In this document: positions 25,350 to 32,407 of the stretch, piece by piece
Position numbering within the stretch: the first letter of the stretch is position 1
Layout of the letters: every line of letters starts with the position of its first letter
Origin: an uncultured Prevotellaceae bacterium
GTDB taxonomy: Bacteria > Bacteroidota > Bacteroidia > Bacteroidales > Bacteroidaceae
DNA length: 64,000 nt
NCBI GenBank assembly: GCA_902794405.1
Contig: CADBHI010000015.1
Span: 1 to 64,000 of the forward strand
Reading direction: 5' to 3'
The notes under the pieces: generated by a model
Database searches by the model: none
What the model saw: only the letters and a program-made list of their open reading frames with translations
What the model was told of the DNA's origin: nothing
Made by a program: the position numbers and the translations under genes

Positions 25350-25358
25350 GCAAAGATA
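25350..25358 (-). promoter_or_regulatory. -7 element of the HhH protein gene
   Basis: TATCTTTGC on the minus strand, 3 nt before the ATG at 25346. It is divergent from the box at 25423. Confidence 0.6.
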
Positions 25359-25422
25359 AGAAATAATTGTCAAAAAACCATTACTTCCTGCTACTTTTTT
25401 CTTCTTTTATCATCTTTATTCG

Positions 25423-25431
25423 TATCTTTGC
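25423..25431 (+). promoter_or_regulatory. -7 element of the unknown lipoprotein gene
   Basis: TATCTTTGC ends 7 nt before the ATG at 25439. Confidence 0.6.
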
Positions 25432-25438
25432 AGCACAA

Positions 25439-26356
25439 ATGAGAACAATAGCAACGTATGTGACGGGGTTGCTGCTGACCATTCTATTGCTGGCGGCATG
25501 CAACCAACAACCAGTAGAGATGGCTGAGCAGAATGCCGTCTACTATTGGCGTACTGAGCTGAGACTCGACAGCATGGAGCAGGCTTTTCTTAGGCAGCAT
25601 CATATTAATAAGGTGTACTGCCGCTACTTCGACGTAGTGATGCAGGATGGCGAGCCGATGCCCAATGCTACCATCTCCTTCCGCGACACCCTGCCCGAGG
25701 ATATTGAGATAGTGCCCACCATTTTCATCACCGAGGACTGCATGCATGCCCCTCACCCTGAACTGGCAGAGAAGATCGTGAAGCGCATCCTCCAGATGAA
25801 CGAGACCCACGATATCCGCAATGTCCATGAAATCCAGATTGACTGCGACTATACCGAACGCAGTCGGCAGACCTACTATGACTTCCTAAAAGAAGTCTCC
25901 ATCCACCATCCACCATCCACTATCCACCATCCACTATCCACCATCCACCATCCACCATCCACCATCCACCTTTCCGCCACCATCCGTCTCCATCAGTTGG
26001 CAATGCCGGCACCGCCCGTCGACTACGGGGTGCTCATGATCTACAACACGGGCGACCCGCAACAGTTCATGGAAAAGAATCCGATTCTCGACATACGCGA
26101 CGTGCAGCCATACCTGCGCTACCTTGCCGACTACCCCCTGCCCATGGCCGCCGCCTATCCCGTGTTCCAATGGACAAGGACTATCAGCGGAGTCACCGTC
26201 AATCATCAGGTGACGGCCAACGAGGTACTGCGCGTCAAACAGGCTGTGGAGCAGGAACGACCCTCACTACGTCGCACCATCCTCACCTATCATTTAGACA
26301 AAGAAAACATCAAACGATATCGACCAGATGACTATGAAAAGATTTATCGGCATTAG
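25439..26356 (+). CDS. unknown lipoprotein with in-frame repeat array
   Basis: 305 aa. Start at 25439 gives a lipobox (LLLTILLLAAC). I do not recognise the family. The first half has short alternating strands and helices (VYYWRTELRL ... HHINKVYCRYFDVVM ... IVPTIFITEDCM ... VHEIQIDCDYTERSRQTYYDFL), which reads like a TIM-barrel-type fold. Residues ~154-178 are the repeat-encoded HHPPSTIHHPLSTIHH segment. The second half resumes with LSATIRLHQL and GVLMIYNTG, so the array splits an otherwise continuous domain. It overlaps the next gene by 29 nt; the two form a unit of unknown role in the envelope. Confidence 0.7.
   Translation: MRTIATYVTGLLLTILLLAACNQQPVEMAEQNAVYYWRTELRLDSMEQAFLRQHHINKVYCRYFDVVMQDGEPMPNATISFRDTLPEDIEIVPTIFITEDCMHAPHPELAEKIVKRILQMNETHDIRNVHEIQIDCDYTERSRQTYYDFLKEVSIHHPPSTIHHPLSTIHHPPSTIHLSATIRLHQLAMPAPPVDYGVLMIYNTGDPQQFMEKNPILDIRDVQPYLRYLADYPLPMAAAYPVFQWTRTISGVTVNHQVTANEVLRVKQAVEQERPSLRRTILTYHLDKENIKRYRPDDYEKIYRH
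25898..25970. repeat. ATCCACC/ATCCACT heptamer array inside the lipoprotein gene
   Basis: About ten tandem heptamers read in frame as IHHPPST and IHHPLST units with a 7-residue period. It is the longest coding array in the window. Confidence 0.92.
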
Positions 26357-28346
26357 CCTGATGACGGCTATCGCCATGAAGGCTATGGCCTGTGCCATCC
26401 CCGAAACCCACAACTACTATCTGTTCAGCCCTATTACTGGACAGGAGTTCCGTCAACGTGTGGAAAAGCTTACCGAAGACAACTGGCAAGCCTACCTCGG
26501 CACCAAGCAGGAATACTTCTACTTCAATGCCGATGACGTGATCAAGGCTGCTCAGGCCAAGAACGACCAGCTGATGGTAAGCTACGTCCAGAACCTGAAG
26601 CGCTACCTCGACTGTGCCGACCAGAAACGGTATGAGCAATGGAACTACCCCACCAAGGCTCAGCTGGCAGCACGTCGACAGACGTTGCTCAACGTTCGTG
26701 CCTATGCCCAGAGCAAGCTCAAGACACGCTTGCGCTCTCAGCATGCCCTGCTCTTCATGCGTTGTAACATGATGTTAGGGCAGCATCAGGAGAACATCAC
26801 CTTCTACAAGCAGACGGCCAGCCAATTCATCGAAAGCGTCTATCGCGACATGATGGAGAACATCTATGCTGGTGCCCTGCTCAAGACTGGACATGAGGTT
26901 GAGGCTGCCCAGCTCTTTGCACAGCAGGGCGACTACGCAAGCCTCATGACCATGTACTACAAGCGCCGTTCCTGTCAGGCCATAGAACAGGAATACCAGC
27001 GTGATCCTAATTCTGCGGTGTTGCCCTTCCTACTGAAGGACTTTGTCAACAACACTCAGGAGGCTGTCGATGGCCCTGATGCCATGCCAGGCAAACTCTT
27101 CATCCGCGACATCCAGCAGAAGGAAGCCCGACAGATGTGCCAGCTGGCCAACAGGGTGCTTAGCGAGGCCAAGACCACCACTCCCGCCCTGTGGAAGAGT
27201 GCCAAGGCGTGGATAGAATTCCTGCTGGGCAACCGTAAGCAGGCTGCTACCGACATTGTGGCCGCTGCTCAGCTGGCAGGCACAGAGCGTATGATGGACT
27301 GCACACGCGTGCTCATGCTCTACATTACCGCCGCTCAGGCACCATCCAGCGAACGCTTCGACGACTATCTGGCCGACGAACTGCAATGGCTCGAAGAGCG
27401 CACAGCTACTGACGACGAATACTATACCAACGCCAAGGACCGTCTCGTACATCAGGTCTTGGTCGACAAATATGCCCACCAGCCCGTCAGAGCTGCCAGC
27501 TTGCTCAAGTCTGCCCACGCCTCGCTGTTCGACACCTACGTCGACACCATGAAGGTGGCCACTCTGCAGCAGTATCTCAACTTTGTCGCCAGTCCTACGC
27601 AGAACAAACTCGACAAATATCTCAGGGTCAAACAGGATGTCAACCGCCAGGAAATGGTCGACCTCATTGGTACCAAGTACCTGCGACTGAAACAGTGGCA
27701 ACAAGCCATCAGATGGCTACAGCAGGTGCCCGTCAGCTTCTACAACGAGCAGGGCTATGCCGTCTATGCTGCCAATCGCCGCTATGACGTAGAGCCTTGG
27801 ATCAAGCGCCAGTGGCTGAAGCGTACCTTGGAGTATGGCGGCACGAAGTGGAACCTCAAGTCGAATCCCAAGATAGACTTCGCACGCGAGATGCAGGAAA
27901 AGGAATTAGGACTCACCCTCCTCGACGGTGCTGACCGCCAGAAACTCTGCTACGACCTCGCCGTACGCTATGCCCAGGCCCACTTTACTGGCGACTGCTG
28001 GTTCCTGATGCGCAATGGCAAGAGCGTGAGCGACACCCTGCGTGTCAACGAGGCCGACCTTGCCAAGACAGCCATCGAACTCCTCCAACAGGCAGCACTC
28101 ACCACAGATGCCAAGCTTAAGGAAAAAGTACTCTTCGCACTCGCTTACAAGGGTCTCTATACCAACCCATGGTACCAAGAGGAATGGAACGATGCTAAGA
28201 TGAAATACGACCGCCACTCCGACAGCCTTTCGCCACAGTATAAGGCCTTTGCTGCCCTTGCCGATTTCGAAAAGCGCAACAGCGCCCCAAGCACTTACGT
28301 CTCACGCTGTGACGAGTTCAAGCAGTTCAAAAAACAGTATAAATAA
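26328..28346 (+). CDS. unknown exported helical-repeat protein
   Basis: 672 aa, with a probable signal peptide (MKRFIGISLMTAIAMKAMACA; the ATG at 26334 may be the true start). The remainder is alpha-helical and looks like TPR or TPR-like repeats. Examples are GALLKTGHEVEAAQLFAQQG, LKQWQQAIRWLQQV and AKTAIELLQQAALTTDAKLK. It has conserved Trp/Tyr-rich stretches (NPWYQEEWNDAKMKYDRH). I cannot name the family. It overlaps the unknown lipoprotein gene upstream, so the two are probably made together and may interact in the periplasm. No terminator is evident before the tRNA promoter at 28400. Confidence 0.75.
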   Translation: MTMKRFIGISLMTAIAMKAMACAIPETHNYYLFSPITGQEFRQRVEKLTEDNWQAYLGTKQEYFYFNADDVIKAAQAKNDQLMVSYVQNLKRYLDCADQKRYEQWNYPTKAQLAARRQTLLNVRAYAQSKLKTRLRSQHALLFMRCNMMLGQHQENITFYKQTASQFIESVYRDMMENIYAGALLKTGHEVEAAQLFAQQGDYASLMTMYYKRRSCQAIEQEYQRDPNSAVLPFLLKDFVNNTQEAVDGPDAMPGKLFIRDIQQKEARQMCQLANRVLSEAKTTTPALWKSAKAWIEFLLGNRKQAATDIVAAAQLAGTERMMDCTRVLMLYITAAQAPSSERFDDYLADELQWLEERTATDDEYYTNAKDRLVHQVLVDKYAHQPVRAASLLKSAHASLFDTYVDTMKVATLQQYLNFVASPTQNKLDKYLRVKQDVNRQEMVDLIGTKYLRLKQWQQAIRWLQQVPVSFYNEQGYAVYAANRRYDVEPWIKRQWLKRTLEYGGTKWNLKSNPKIDFAREMQEKELGLTLLDGADRQKLCYDLAVRYAQAHFTGDCWFLMRNGKSVSDTLRVNEADLAKTAIELLQQAALTTDAKLKEKVLFALAYKGLYTNPWYQEEWNDAKMKYDRHSDSLSPQYKAFAALADFEKRNSAPSTYVSRCDEFKQFKKQYK

Positions 28347-28399
28347 CTGTCCCGTTTAATTTTTCTTTGAAAACATGCACGTAATTCAAAAAAAAGGCG

Positions 28400-28408
28400 T
28401 ACCTTTGC
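28400..28408 (+). promoter_or_regulatory. -7 element of tRNA-Pro
   Basis: TACCTTTGC 16 nt before the tRNA. An 8-bp hairpin (CCCGATTT/AAATCGGG, 28410-28428) lies between it and the mature 5' end and overlaps the first four tRNA bases. Confidence 0.65.
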
Positions 28409-28424
28409 ACCCGATTTCTAAAAT

Positions 28425-28497
28425 CGGGATGTAGCGCAGTTGGTAGCGCACTACGTTCGGGACGTAGGGGTCGGGCGTTCGAGTCGCCTCATCCCGA
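28425..28497 (+). tRNA. tRNA-Pro (anticodon CGG)
   Basis: 73 nt folding as a cloverleaf. The 7-bp acceptor stem pairs CGGGATG with CATCCCG. The D arm contains AGTTGGTAGCGC. The anticodon arm is CTACG-TTCGGGA-CGTAG, giving anticodon CGG. The T arm is GGGCG-TTCGAGT-CGCCT. The discriminator base is A and CCA is not encoded. It reads proline CCG codons. The left end of the mobile-element remnant begins just downstream. Confidence 0.95.
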
Positions 28498-28503
28498 CCC
28501 AAG

Positions 28504-28890
28504 GCGACAAAGGAGCATTTATACGGAACACCTCATTCTCATTTTCTGTTCGATAACTGCCCAAATGCTTGTCGTACAAAATACCGTTTGGATAGACGAG
28601 ATTTTGGAGTTTCTAACGTGTACGGAAATCACCATCTTGCCACAAAGCGCCTAGTTTACAAGACATTGCGATTACGTCAGCAATATATTTCTTCTCGTTC
28701 GATAGGTCTCGCTCCGCTTCTTGGAGTACCTTGTGTATCTGTGTCAGTTGCTCGTTCAAGTGGGCAGATGTGGTGTTGTAGATGTCTTTGTCTATCTCGC
28801 CCAATCCGCAACGAATTTTGAGTTCCACTTGCTTACGTTCGAGTTCGCTCTTGTTCTTCAATAGGAGCGTTCTTGTGTCGCTACGCTCTT
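28504..28890 (-). pseudogene. C-terminal fragment of a serine recombinase, with a premature stop
   Basis: The minus strand encodes LLLKNKSELERKQVELK, a coiled-coil stretch, CKLGALWQDGDFRTR, then an in-frame TAG at 28613-28615. After the stop the same frame continues KLQNLVYPNGILYDKH, which is the expected end of large serine recombinases of Bacteroidota. The N-terminal catalytic domain is absent, so this is a dead remnant. Its place directly beside tRNA-Pro suggests an old integration. Confidence 0.75.
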
Positions 28891-29382
28891 GCCGGGAGGC
28901 AGCTGGTGGCGTACTCCTCCGTCTTTATGTACAGTTCCGTCTGGTTCGAGTAGGTGATGAACTTGCGATGCTGCCATTGGCGTAGCTGGACTTTGATACC
29001 CTCCTTGTTCTTGCCAAGCTCCGCACGGAGTGCATCCAGCTGTGACTCATTTAACGTGTCGGGCAGCGAGTCGAGCATATTCTTCGGACTAGTCTTAGAA
29101 GTCTCGGAGATGGTGATGTCACCTTCCTTCAGCAGGTCGGCAAAATATCTGCATCTTCGACCAGATGTCGCGGTAGACCAGCCACTCCACCAGTTTCTTT
29201 ATTTTAGCCTCGTTGTACTGGCGGGAATCCCTGTGAATGGCCTCTACCAATAGTGGAAATTGGCCCTTGTCACCCCCGAATCGGCTACGAGGTGTGCCAT
29301 TTGGCCACACAATTCCTTCCAAGTGAGGTCGGGATGCTAAAATTCTGAGCCGCAGACGCGTCATGGGGAACATTGCCCCCAA
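28881..29382 (-). pseudogene. frameshifted gene remnant, probably from a mobile element
   Basis: Two minus-strand frames join across a one-base shift near 29140. The first ends DIWSKMQ, and the second continues YFADLLKEGDITISE and then SLPDTLNESQLDALRAELG, ending near KTEEYATS. The combined product looks like one intact helical protein of about 160 residues. I do not recognise the family; plasmid or transposon mobilisation genes are a guess. The junction with the recombinase remnant lies near 28880-28910. No complete gene is seen between 28500 and 29520. Confidence 0.6.
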
Positions 29383-29464
29383 TCTGGGTCAAGTGCCTGT
29401 CCCCAAGGCACGCGTATAGTTAACTATTATTAAGAGACACCAGAGATGATTTTTTGTCTTTTTC

Positions 29465-29496
29465 TTTGGCAGTTATATTTTTTTTTGTATCTTTGC
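29465..29496 (+). promoter_or_regulatory. promoter of the three-gene cassette
   Basis: TTTG at 29465-29468, 19 nt, then TATCTTTGC at 29488-29496: an almost perfect Bacteroidota promoter, 27 nt before the first ATG. Confidence 0.8.
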
Positions 29497-29523
29497 AACT
29501 GAAACAAGGTAACATCAATTAAT

Positions 29524-29763
29524 ATGATGGGGGAAAAGAGTATATTGGATTTACAAATCATTGTGTCGGCAGGTGGGTGTGTATCTGTCGATGCAAATGA
29601 TTATTCCCCTGTAGAATTGAATCTAATAGCTTCGGCCGGAAAGAAGTCGAACGGAAAAATCATCATAAGAAATGCCGACAATCTGAAAACTATGGACTGT
29701 CGGATGATTGCCCTCCAGAATCCAGGAAATGTTACTTTCAACTTCCAAAGCAAACCCCTTTAA
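29524..29763 (+). CDS. small three-repeat protein of unknown function (cassette gene 1)
   Basis: 79 aa, no signal peptide, so cytoplasmic. It is built from three similar units of about 24 residues. Each has a short helix with a dLxxIasAG core followed by a beta strand: LDLQIIVSAGGCVSVDAND, VELNLIASAGKKSNGKIIIRN, and MDCRMIALQNPGNVTFNF. This reads as a small solenoid, such as a binding or sensing platform. I do not recognise a named family. It is 8 nt upstream of the 208-aa gene and shares the strong promoter at 29465, so it is the first gene of a three-gene operon. The ATG at 29527 is an alternative start. Confidence 0.75.
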   Translation: MMGEKSILDLQIIVSAGGCVSVDANDYSPVELNLIASAGKKSNGKIIIRNADNLKTMDCRMIALQNPGNVTFNFQSKPL

Positions 29764-29771
29764 TTACTAAG

Positions 29772-30398
29772 ATGACAAACTATACGCTTACAGAACTCAT
29801 TGAGTATCGGAAGAAATTGGAAAGCAGTTTAATTGCCGACAGCAAGGAGATATTCTATAACGACAGCTTCTTGCACGCTATTCTCGTACACACCGCACTC
29901 CTGAAAAAAGCACAGAAGACAGAGGACAAACGGGTGGAAATGTTCTGTGGCTCATTTTCCATTTTCAGAGACCAAACCGCAGAAAAGGTAGAAGCCTATA
30001 AAAACAGCGTTATTCCCATGGACGACCAGCAGCAAAACCTTATTAGCCAATGGTACGAATTTAATCCATACGAGGATTTGATCTCCGAACTGGAGACTTT
30101 CTGGAAAGCAGGCGGGAAACTGCTCCTTATCGTCGAGAACGACATCACAAGCATCAAGGACGAAATGGTGTGGAAACGCATTCTGCCGTATTATAAGCAG
30201 GGACAGTTCATCATCTCTAACTTCGGCCATTCACTGGGCATCAACCACTTCGTCGTTACTGGAAACTCCTACCGGCGCGAGAAATCTGATGACCAGAAGA
30301 AAGCATTCTGCTGCTTCAACGATCCTGAAACTTCAGAAATCCTTAGAGACAATTTCAAGGGCATATACCAACTCTCTAAGAGCCTGTCCGTTGCATAA
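29772..30398 (+). CDS. unknown soluble protein, remotely phospholipase-D-like (cassette gene 2)
   Basis: 208 aa, cytoplasmic. The N-terminal ~50 residues are helical. The remainder alternates strands and helices: VEMFCGSFSIFRD, AGGKLLLIVEND, QFIISNFGH, HFVVTGNSYRRE. The last 50 residues run HFVVTGNSYRRE ... AFCCFNDPETSEILRDNF. This resembles the C-terminal part of phospholipase-D-like domains, but the HxK...D catalytic motif is absent (HFVV instead of HxK). A sensor or binding role is therefore more likely than nuclease activity; this is inference. It lies 5 nt before the membrane-protein gene, so all three genes are probably translated from one mRNA. Confidence 0.72.
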   Translation: MTNYTLTELIEYRKKLESSLIADSKEIFYNDSFLHAILVHTALLKKAQKTEDKRVEMFCGSFSIFRDQTAEKVEAYKNSVIPMDDQQQNLISQWYEFNPYEDLISELETFWKAGGKLLLIVENDITSIKDEMVWKRILPYYKQGQFIISNFGHSLGINHFVVTGNSYRREKSDDQKKAFCCFNDPETSEILRDNFKGIYQLSKSLSVA

Positions 30399-30403
30399 TC
30401 AAG

Positions 30404-31567
30404 ATGCCAACAATCATTCTCACCACATTATTAGGCACAACACAAACATACATAGGCGTTATCATCACGCTTATTGTGTTGTGCTTATATGAAAGTAAGG
30501 ATAACAATTATTTGCGGAAAATCGCCGGAAATTTTAGCCTGGACATTTTGGGCGACATGAAGACTAAACTCAGAGCCATTCAGGATGCGATAAACGATAC
30601 GGAGACAAAGTTACCAGACAACAAGCCAAAAAGTGTACAAGAAACTGTCATGGACAATTTCGACTATTGGTTTAAAGTGGCAACCGACGAGGACAAGCAA
30701 AGATTATCAAAGAACAGAAGAGACCTGGAAAACGTTAAGGCGCTTCTGGCCATAAAGATAGCAAACAAAGAACAAGATTACAAAGAACGACAGGACAGGT
30801 TTGAAGAGCGAAAGGGCGACAGGTTGATGGCATTGTACATCCTGCTTATTGCCATGTCGGTCATGATAATCGACAGCTTCTTCCCGCCATCTCGCTATGC
30901 TGCCTTCTCCCTGCTTTCCCTTTCTATTATTATTTTGTTCTATTCAACAGCTATTTGGATGAGATTCTACAAAGGACTGGAACAGAGGGAAGAGGCGAAG
31001 GCTCCTTCACATTCTTTTGCCAAGGGATTTATCCGATTAATTCTGGACTTTGCTCCATTTCTCCTCTTGCTATGGGTTTATAGTGCCTCTGTCATGCACT
31101 GGCTTGTATGGCCAGCCTATATATTCGTGCTTTGGCTCGTATGTTTCACACATTTCCACTGGGGAGCCTTATCCTACGTAGACATCGACAACTACAACAA
31201 TAGGCTCATCGCATTTCACGCCTTGTATCATCTGTGTCTCTCTTTCTGTTATGGCCTTATTTTGTGGGGAGCCATACAACTGATAACTCCCGTATGCGCA
31301 ACCAGTAGCTATAGAATTTTTTCCGAGAATGTCGCTTCATTCGTAAACGTCGAGGCAATAAGCTGTAAAGCATTTGCTTTTATAATAGGTCTGGATGCTT
31401 TTTTTATTCCTATTTTACTTTGTTTCCTATTCTACAGGAACGCAGCACATACCATTGTCAACGAGATTGAAAATGACTATGAAGACAGCCAAAAAGCCAT
31501 TGACGAACTGAAGCAAGATTATACTCGCATAGTACAGGACATTCAGGATAAAGTGACAATAATTTAG
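30404..31567 (+). CDS. unknown membrane protein with coiled coils (cassette gene 3)
   Basis: 387 aa. One N-terminal membrane segment (TYIGVIITLIVLCLY) is followed by about 110 charged, coiled-coil residues (ENVKALLAIKIANKEQDYKER). A cluster of six or so membrane segments follows (ALYILLIAMSVMIIDSF, FSLLSLSIIILFYSTAIW, FAPFLLLLWVYS, and others). A second charged helix ends the protein (NEIENDYEDSQKAIDELKQDY). The layout, with a long cytoplasmic domain and a membrane core, fits a membrane effector or channel controlled by the two soluble partners, but this is inference. No family is recognised. The gene looks more A+T-rich than its neighbours. It ends 14 nt before a 29-bp inverted repeat. Confidence 0.75.
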   Translation: MPTIILTTLLGTTQTYIGVIITLIVLCLYESKDNNYLRKIAGNFSLDILGDMKTKLRAIQDAINDTETKLPDNKPKSVQETVMDNFDYWFKVATDEDKQRLSKNRRDLENVKALLAIKIANKEQDYKERQDRFEERKGDRLMALYILLIAMSVMIIDSFFPPSRYAAFSLLSLSIIILFYSTAIWMRFYKGLEQREEAKAPSHSFAKGFIRLILDFAPFLLLLWVYSASVMHWLVWPAYIFVLWLVCFTHFHWGALSYVDIDNYNNRLIAFHALYHLCLSFCYGLILWGAIQLITPVCATSSYRIFSENVASFVNVEAISCKAFAFIIGLDAFFIPILLCFLFYRNAAHTIVNEIENDYEDSQKAIDELKQDYTRIVQDIQDKVTII

Positions 31568-31580
31568 CCTGAAATTGCAT

Positions 31581-31646
31581 TGACGTGTACTGAATAAGTT
31601 GACACTTTTGAAATTCAAAAAGTGTCAACTTATTCAGTACACGTCA
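31581..31646. repeat. long inverted repeat between convergent genes
   Basis: Two perfect 29-nt arms (31581-31609 and 31618-31646) starting TGACGTGTACTGAATAAG are separated by about 8 nt. The right arm includes the stop codon of the minus-strand gene at 31644. It may act as a bidirectional terminator or mark the edge of the inserted cassette. Confidence 0.85.
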
Positions 31647-32387
31647 CTCCTTATGATGATAATCCTCTATTAACCCCTTCTTGACGAGAATGGGCAATAT
31701 GTTGGCAGCCGACTGGCGTGCGCCCTTCTTGTTGCGGCCATAGTACTGCTCGAAGGTCACAGGGTCGTCACGCAGCAGCTTTTCCATGAACTGATCGTTG
31801 ATGCGTGTCATGACGATCTTACCCTTCGCGTTCGGTTCCTTATCGATCAGATACAGAACGTGGTGTTCCATCAGGTCGTTGTTGGTCAGCAGCAGGTCGG
31901 TAGCCAGGAAAATGGAACCCCAAGTGGTATGGCCCGTAGCCAGCAGTGCTACGTCGAGGCCGATGTTCACCAAGTCAAGCACATCGCCAAGCGTCACCTT
32001 ATATGACACTACACACAGCTTGCCATCTTTGTAGGGTAGGGCTCTCAGATAGTTGTTGACGGGCAGGATGTTACCGTCCTCGTCGCGCAGCATGCGCTGG
32101 TTCACGAACAGCTGTTTGTCCAGGTTCATCAGGAAAACGTCCTGCTTGATGACCTTGTTCACCTCCTTGTCGCTCGTTTTGAACGTAAAGTCAATGCCGT
32201 CGTACTTCACACGGCAGGAGTCAGGTTCCTTGCCCTCAATCAGGTCGGTGTAGGGTTTCCACTTGTCGGCCTTGAAATCGGCATAGTTCATACACACCTT
32301 TACCTGTGCCTGTACGGTCATCCACATGAGGCACATCATGCCCACCAGGGCACTACGTTTAACATTGAGATTTATGACACTTTTCAT
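31644..32387 (-). CDS. secreted protein of unknown function (DUF6563-like)
   Basis: 247 aa with a signal peptide (ALVGMMCLMWMTVQA) that would leave Gln at +1. The mature start VKVCMNYADFKADKWKP and the segment FTFKTSDKEVNKVIK resemble secreted Bacteroidota proteins grouped as DUF6563; this is from memory and unchecked. The central part has a hydrophobic stretch (GLDVALLATGHTTWGSIFLA). It lies 20 nt downstream of the S37 peptidase gene on the same strand and is likely read from that promoter. Its stop codon is within the long inverted repeat. Confidence 0.7.
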   Translation of the reverse strand: MKSVINLNVKRSALVGMMCLMWMTVQAQVKVCMNYADFKADKWKPYTDLIEGKEPDSCRVKYDGIDFTFKTSDKEVNKVIKQDVFLMNLDKQLFVNQRMLRDEDGNILPVNNYLRALPYKDGKLCVVSYKVTLGDVLDLVNIGLDVALLATGHTTWGSIFLATDLLLTNNDLMEHHVLYLIDKEPNAKGKIVMTRINDQFMEKLLRDDPVTFEQYYGRNKKGARQSAANILPILVKKGLIEDYHHKE

Positions 32388-32407
32388 TTTTATACCCTTT
32401 CACCTTC

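Noticed and set aside
31581..31646. Complete insertion sequence marked by the inverted repeat
   Set aside because: Only about 8 nt lie between the arms, so no transposase is contained.
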